The translations under genes were made by a program, and so were the position numbers. From positions 497,616-561,615 of the forward strand of contig CM072919.1 in the NCBI GenBank assembly GCA_037013685.1: a stretch of DNA of 64,000 nt, written 5' to 3'. The notes beneath the pieces are model-generated. The model worked only from the letters and a program-made list of their open reading frames with translations. It ran no database searches and had not been told where the DNA came from. This DNA comes from Acridotheres tristis. Taxonomy: Eukaryota > Chordata > Aves > Passeriformes > Sturnidae. Shown here piece after piece: positions 63,205-64,000 of this stretch. Every line of letters starts with the position of its first letter. Positions within the stretch are counted from its first letter, which is position 1.

Positions 63205-64000
63205 ATAGAATCCTGGAATATCCTGAATCAGAAGGGACCCTCAGGGATGATCAGGGCAGCCCCTGTCCCTGCACAGACCCCCCAACAATCCCACCCTGAG
63301 CATCCCTGAGAGCGCTGTCCAAACGCTCCTGGAGCTCTGGCAGCCTTGGGGCCGGGACCATTCCCTGGGGAGCCTGGGCAGTGCCCAGCACCCTCGGGGG
63401 GAAGAACCTTTCCCTGAGCTCCATGCCAAGCCCTGGCACAGCTCCAGCCCTTCCTGGGCTCCTGGCCCTGGCCCAGAGCAGAGCTCAGCCCCTGCCCCTG
63501 TGCCTCCCCTCGGGAGGAGCTGCAGCCCCCGAGGAGTCTCCCCTCAGTCTCCTCTGCTCCAGCTGAACGAGCCAAGTGCCCTCAGCTGCTCCTCAGAGCT
63601 TCCCCAGCTCCGTGTCCCTCCTTTGGACACTCTCCAACAGCTCTGGGTCCTTCTGATCCTGTGGTGCCCAAGGTGCCCCCAGCACTGGAGGTGAGGCTGC
63701 CCCAGTGCAGAGCAGAGTGGGACAATCCCTCCCTGGGCCTGGTGTCCCCCAGGACACGGTGGCCCTTTGGGCTGCCAGCAGTGACTCAGATCCAACTTGC
63801 CACCCACCAGGACCCCCAGGTCCCTTCCCACGGCGCTGCTCTCCAGCCTCTCATTCCCAGCCTGTCCCTGCACCCAGGGCTGCCCCGTCCCAGGGCAGGA
63901 TCCGACACTTGCCCTGTTAAACATCACACCTTTGGGAATTTCCCAATCCTCACATTTGTCAGGGTGTCTCTGTCCTTGAGAACATCAGCAGTTCCTCCCA
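63205..64000 (-). mobile_element. CR1 LINE 3' portion, runs off the window end
   Basis: On the plus strand it starts with the reverse complement of the CR1 3' terminus ('catttcatagaatcctggaa' and 'gaatcagaagggaccctcag') and continues through the whole CR1 3' region to the part just after reverse transcriptase at the window edge. It looks younger than the other copies: the 3' region is intact and lacks obvious indels. It shares two blocks of near-identity with 43065-43151 and 43961-44245. Confidence 0.9.

Noticed and set aside
63228..63927. Open frames near the right end as possible further EAAT exons
   Set aside because: The sequence is a CR1 element on the minus strand; none of the frames resembles an SLC1A transmembrane segment.

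Overview
The window looks like a compact, GC-rich stretch of a bird microchromosome, most likely from a songbird. The evidence is short introns, several CR1 LINE fragments (the usual avian retrotransposon), an endogenous-retrovirus LTR remnant of a type common in passerines, CpG-island promoters, and vertebrate genes with GT-AG introns. All gene models were built by eye from splice sites and recognised protein families; no database search was run.

Layout. 1-10.7 kb: no recognisable coding gene, apart from a CpG island at about 6.0-6.6 kb that probably carries the non-coding first exon of the next gene. 10.75-16.24 kb (+): KANK3, ten coding exons. 19.29-19.65 kb (-): RPS28. 19.78-21.13 kb (+): NDUFA7, sharing a 130-bp bidirectional promoter with RPS28. 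21.96-23.90 kb (+): CD320. 27.75-30.64 kb (+): a Kv8 (KCNV)-type silent potassium-channel subunit. 33.28-35.64 kb (-): the BMP-like ligand ADMP, complete in five exons. 37.15-39.18 kb (-): candidate exons of a small secreted cystine-knot protein, best explained as Pinhead, the known genomic neighbour of ADMP. 47.79-49.47 kb (-): POLE4, complete in four exons. 50.9-57.6 kb (+): a PRAM1/FYB-type haematopoietic adaptor. 59.5-61.96 kb (+): the first two coding exons of an SLC1A (EAAT-type) glutamate transporter, which runs off the window.

KANK3, RPS28, NDUFA7, CD320 and PRAM1 are linked on human 19p13.2, so this is the avian counterpart of that block. Inserted in it are genes that mammals lack or that are not in the human block: the Kv8-like gene, ADMP, the Pinhead candidate, the EAAT-like gene and POLE4. 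The mix KANK + KCNV + FYB/PRAM + SLC1A recurs in other human regions (9p24, 5p13, 1p31-32). I read the window as one member of an ancient duplicated block in which birds kept copies that mammals lost.

The genes do not form a single pathway. The one likely functional pair is ADMP and Pinhead, which both act in early dorsoventral patterning and lie in tandem with 1.5 kb between them.
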